A DNA stretch of 7,349 nt from Patescibacteria group bacterium. GTDB taxonomy: Bacteria > Patescibacteriota > Microgenomatia > UBA1400 > PJMF01. The position numbers and the translations under genes were made by a program. Shown here piece by piece: positions 5,932 to 7,349 of this stretch. The notes beneath the pieces were generated by a model. The model did not search any database. It was not told the DNA's origin and saw only the letters and a list, made by a program, of their open reading frames with translations. The stretch spans positions 1-7,349 of the forward strand of contig JAHIVL010000026.1 of the NCBI GenBank assembly GCA_018816485.1, given 5' to 3'. Numbering within the stretch: position 1 is the first letter of the stretch; each line of letters begins with the position of its first letter.

Positions 5932-6990
5932 CTATTTTTTGACCACCAGTTCATACTTAGTTGAAGGTCCTCTACCTTTGGATTTTAGAATCTTTTTGTC
6001 AACTAAATTGCTTAATCTTCTCTGCACAGTTCTTCTAGTGGCTCCAGTTGCAACAATTGCCTCTTCAAGTGAAATTGATTTGAATTGATACATGTAGTCT
6101 AGAATTAATAATTCTTCTTGATTAAGCCTTATTGGTTTTTCTGAACTATCCAGTACTTTTCCAATTTGAACATATTTAGTAAGTTTTTTGACTGAACTTA
6201 AAAATCCATCTACGAAAAATTCTAAAAAGGGTGTAATGTCAGCAAACATACGATCGTCAAAGGTTTTACCTCTACTCAAAGCGTGGTAGTATTCTTTTCG
6301 ATTTTGCAAATAGTAACTGTCCAGTGATAAGGAGTCATTAAAGTGATAATTAACAGATTTGAGATACTGATACGTGAGAAGCCTAGTAGTTCTTCCATTT
6401 CCATCTGAAAACGGATGAATCGAGACAAAAATATAGTGGATTAATCCTGCAAGTAGTACGGGATGCAGTTTTAATTCACTTTTTTGGACATTTACCCACT
6501 TTAGAAAGGTTTTTATTAGCTGACTCAGATCATTGGCATTTGGGCCAGTATATTGAATTATGTCTTTATCTTCTATTTGATCGACAACATAAATATCACC
6601 AGGGCGGTATGAGCCAATCTTATTTGGAGATAATAGTTTTTCCATTACCAAGCTATGTAGTTTTAGTATTTCCTTTTCATTCAATGATTTTGTTGAGTTA
6701 CTTCTTTGATTCAACCAATTCATTGCGTTTTTGTAATTCAAGACTTCTTGTATAGCATAATCTGGAGCGGAGATAGCATCTCCTTCTAGCACTTTTTTAA
6801 CTTCTTGTTCATTAAGTGGATTTCCTTCTATAGAAGTTGAACTGTGAACAGATTCTACAGTCGCTCGAAATCGCAATTCTATTGCCAATTCAGGAAGAAT
6901 GTTTGCCTGATCAAAGAGAGTTTTTTGTTTTTCAATTTCAGCAATTTTAGTATTGATTTGTGGAGTAATTGTGAAGTTTGGCTTAAACAT
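5932..6990 (-). CDS. Fic domain protein with C-terminal winged helix (class II)
   Basis: The protein has 352 residues counted from the ATG at 6990. That start is preferred over the in-frame GTG at 7008, because TATAAT at 7002-6997 would otherwise lie inside the coding region and it sits 6 bases before the ATG, as at the other Fic gene. The Fic motif HPFSDGNGRTTR at about 192-203 is complete, so nucleotide (usually AMP) transfer to a protein is predicted. The inhibitory motif STSIEG at 51-56 fits [S/T]xxxE[G/N] N-terminal to the core, hence class II. FxxxRxxxExVxSSxSIEG at the N-terminus and the 'GSYRPGDIYV' segment (about 126-135) are typical of the Fic/DUF4172-like large group. Residues 290-340 (RLNQEELLILDYM... 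ATGATRRTVQRRLSNLVD) form a winged-helix DNA-binding domain, so the protein may regulate its own gene. Its layout, HTH last rather than first, differs from the other Fic protein here. Confidence 0.92.
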   Translation of the reverse strand: MFKPNFTITPQINTKIAEIEKQKTLFDQANILPELAIELRFRATVESVHSSTSIEGNPLNEQEVKKVLEGDAISAPDYAIQEVLNYKNAMNWLNQRSNSTKSLNEKEILKLHSLVMEKLLSPNKIGSYRPGDIYVVDQIEDKDIIQYTGPNANDLSQLIKTFLKWVNVQKSELKLHPVLLAGLIHYIFVSIHPFSDGNGRTTRLLTYQYLKSVNYHFNDSLSLDSYYLQNRKEYYHALSRGKTFDDRMFADITPFLEFFVDGFLSSVKKLTKYVQIGKVLDSSEKPIRLNQEELLILDYMYQFKSISLEEAIVATGATRRTVQRRLSNLVDKKILKSKGRGPSTKYELVVKK

Positions 6991-6996
6991 GATTTT

Positions 6997-7041
6997 ATTA
7001 TACCACACAATCGCGCCACAATCGCGCCACTAATCGCGCCA
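6997..7041 (-). promoter_or_regulatory. Fic 2 promoter -10 box with three tandem 11-base repeats
   Basis: On the minus strand TATAAT (7002-6997) ends 6 bases before the ATG at 6990. No good -35 box is seen at 17 bases. Its place is taken by three tandem copies, read on the plus strand as AATCGCGCCAC at 7009-7019 and 7020-7030 and AATCGCGCCA at 7032-7041. The GC-rich units stand out in AT-rich surroundings. Activator or repressor iterons are likely, and the protein's own winged helix is the natural candidate to bind them. Confidence 0.65.
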
Positions 7042-7063
7042 TATATGAACCATTAATATTGAT

Positions 7064-7096
7064 AACTTTATAAAGAAAGTATATCAATATAAAGTT
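7064..7096. promoter_or_regulatory. Second copy of the Fic inverted-repeat operator
   Basis: AACTTTATAAAG at 7064-7075, a 9-base spacer, and an imperfect second arm CAATATAAAGTT at 7085-7096. The left arm plus the next five bases (AACTTTATAAAGAAAGT) are identical over 17 bases to 2557-2573 upstream of the XRE-Fic gene. It lies 74 bases upstream of the ATG at 6990. A minus-strand TTGATA sits in the same place as the -35 of the first Fic promoter, but no matching -10 follows. Confidence 0.6.
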
Positions 7097-7216
7097 CTGA
7101 GCTGATAACTAATGCGAACAATAAAATGTATTAAATTTTCCTTTAGAAGTCTAAAAGATAATAAGGATATTTGTATTGTCTTTCTGGAAATTAAATAAAG
7201 ATTGTTTTTAATGTGT

Positions 7217-7349
7217 GTGACCCCACAGGGAATCTACGACTCGCCAACTTATACTTTCTATAGGAGGGCTCGCATGCACTAGGCGGGTGCCTCGCTTCGT
7301 TTCACTTCACTCACCACTCGCCGTCGGAACCTAGTTGGACAAAGTCCAA
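7217..7349 (+). repeat. Structured repeat module, copy C (cut by window end)
   Basis: Identical to the first 133 bases of copy B except for one base (T at 7335, C at 5755). The change completes the hairpin TTGGAC-AAA-GTCCAA at 7335-7349, which is one pair shorter in copy B. The module continues past the window. The 120 bases before it (7097-7216) hold no gene or site that I can support. Confidence 0.85.

Noticed and set aside
7009..7041. CRISPR or origin iterons
   Set aside because: Repeats are 11 bases with at most one base between them, too short and without spacers for CRISPR, and sit on a gene promoter with no replication gene nearby.

Overview
This AT-rich window looks like an accessory region of a small-genome bacterium, most plausibly a member of the Candidate Phyla Radiation (Patescibacteria). 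The lineage is an inference. It rests on low GC, promoters set so close to start codons that the mRNAs would be leaderless, a diversity-generating retroelement (DGR), and a crowd of Fic and AAA_14/DUF4143 genes of the sort common in those genomes. No rRNA, tRNA or other phylogenetic marker is present.

Left part (1-1431, minus strand). This is a DGR core in the usual order: an accessory variability determinant (avd, 1394-1050), an untranslated adenine-rich template repeat (TR, about 1030-869), and a reverse transcriptase (RT) that leaves the window at base 1 just after its YMDD motif. The TR reads as a C-type-lectin-like target tail with 11 AAY (Asn) codons, the hallmark of adenine-directed hypermutation. 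The target gene with its variable repeat is not in the window. The RT open frame has no usual start codon at its N-terminus and may be 5'-decayed.

Middle and right part (1432-7349). Four more genes follow: an XRE-HTH/Fic protein (minus), an AAA_14/DUF4143 ATPase (minus), a 372-residue protein of unknown function (plus), and a second Fic protein with a C-terminal winged helix (minus). They are separated by a repeated module that starts with GTGACCYCACAGGGAATC, has a stem-rich body, and in the two complete copies (A and B) ends with a terminator-like hairpin followed by a second GTGACYC motif. Three copies, A, B and the window-truncated C, lie in the same orientation. B and C differ at one base over the 133 bases that can be compared. 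Short reading frames next to these modules look like leftover C-termini of one protein family. The layout resembles gene cassettes or repeated insertions; the mechanism is unknown.

Regulation. Four minus-strand genes (avd, both Fic genes, the ATPase) have a -10-like hexamer 6-7 bases before the ATG. The two Fic genes also share an inverted-repeat operator with the same 9-base spacer. In the first it overlaps a near-consensus promoter, which suggests control by the XRE domain of Fic 1 and possible cross-control of Fic 2. Fic 2 additionally carries three tandem 11-base repeats directly upstream of its -10.
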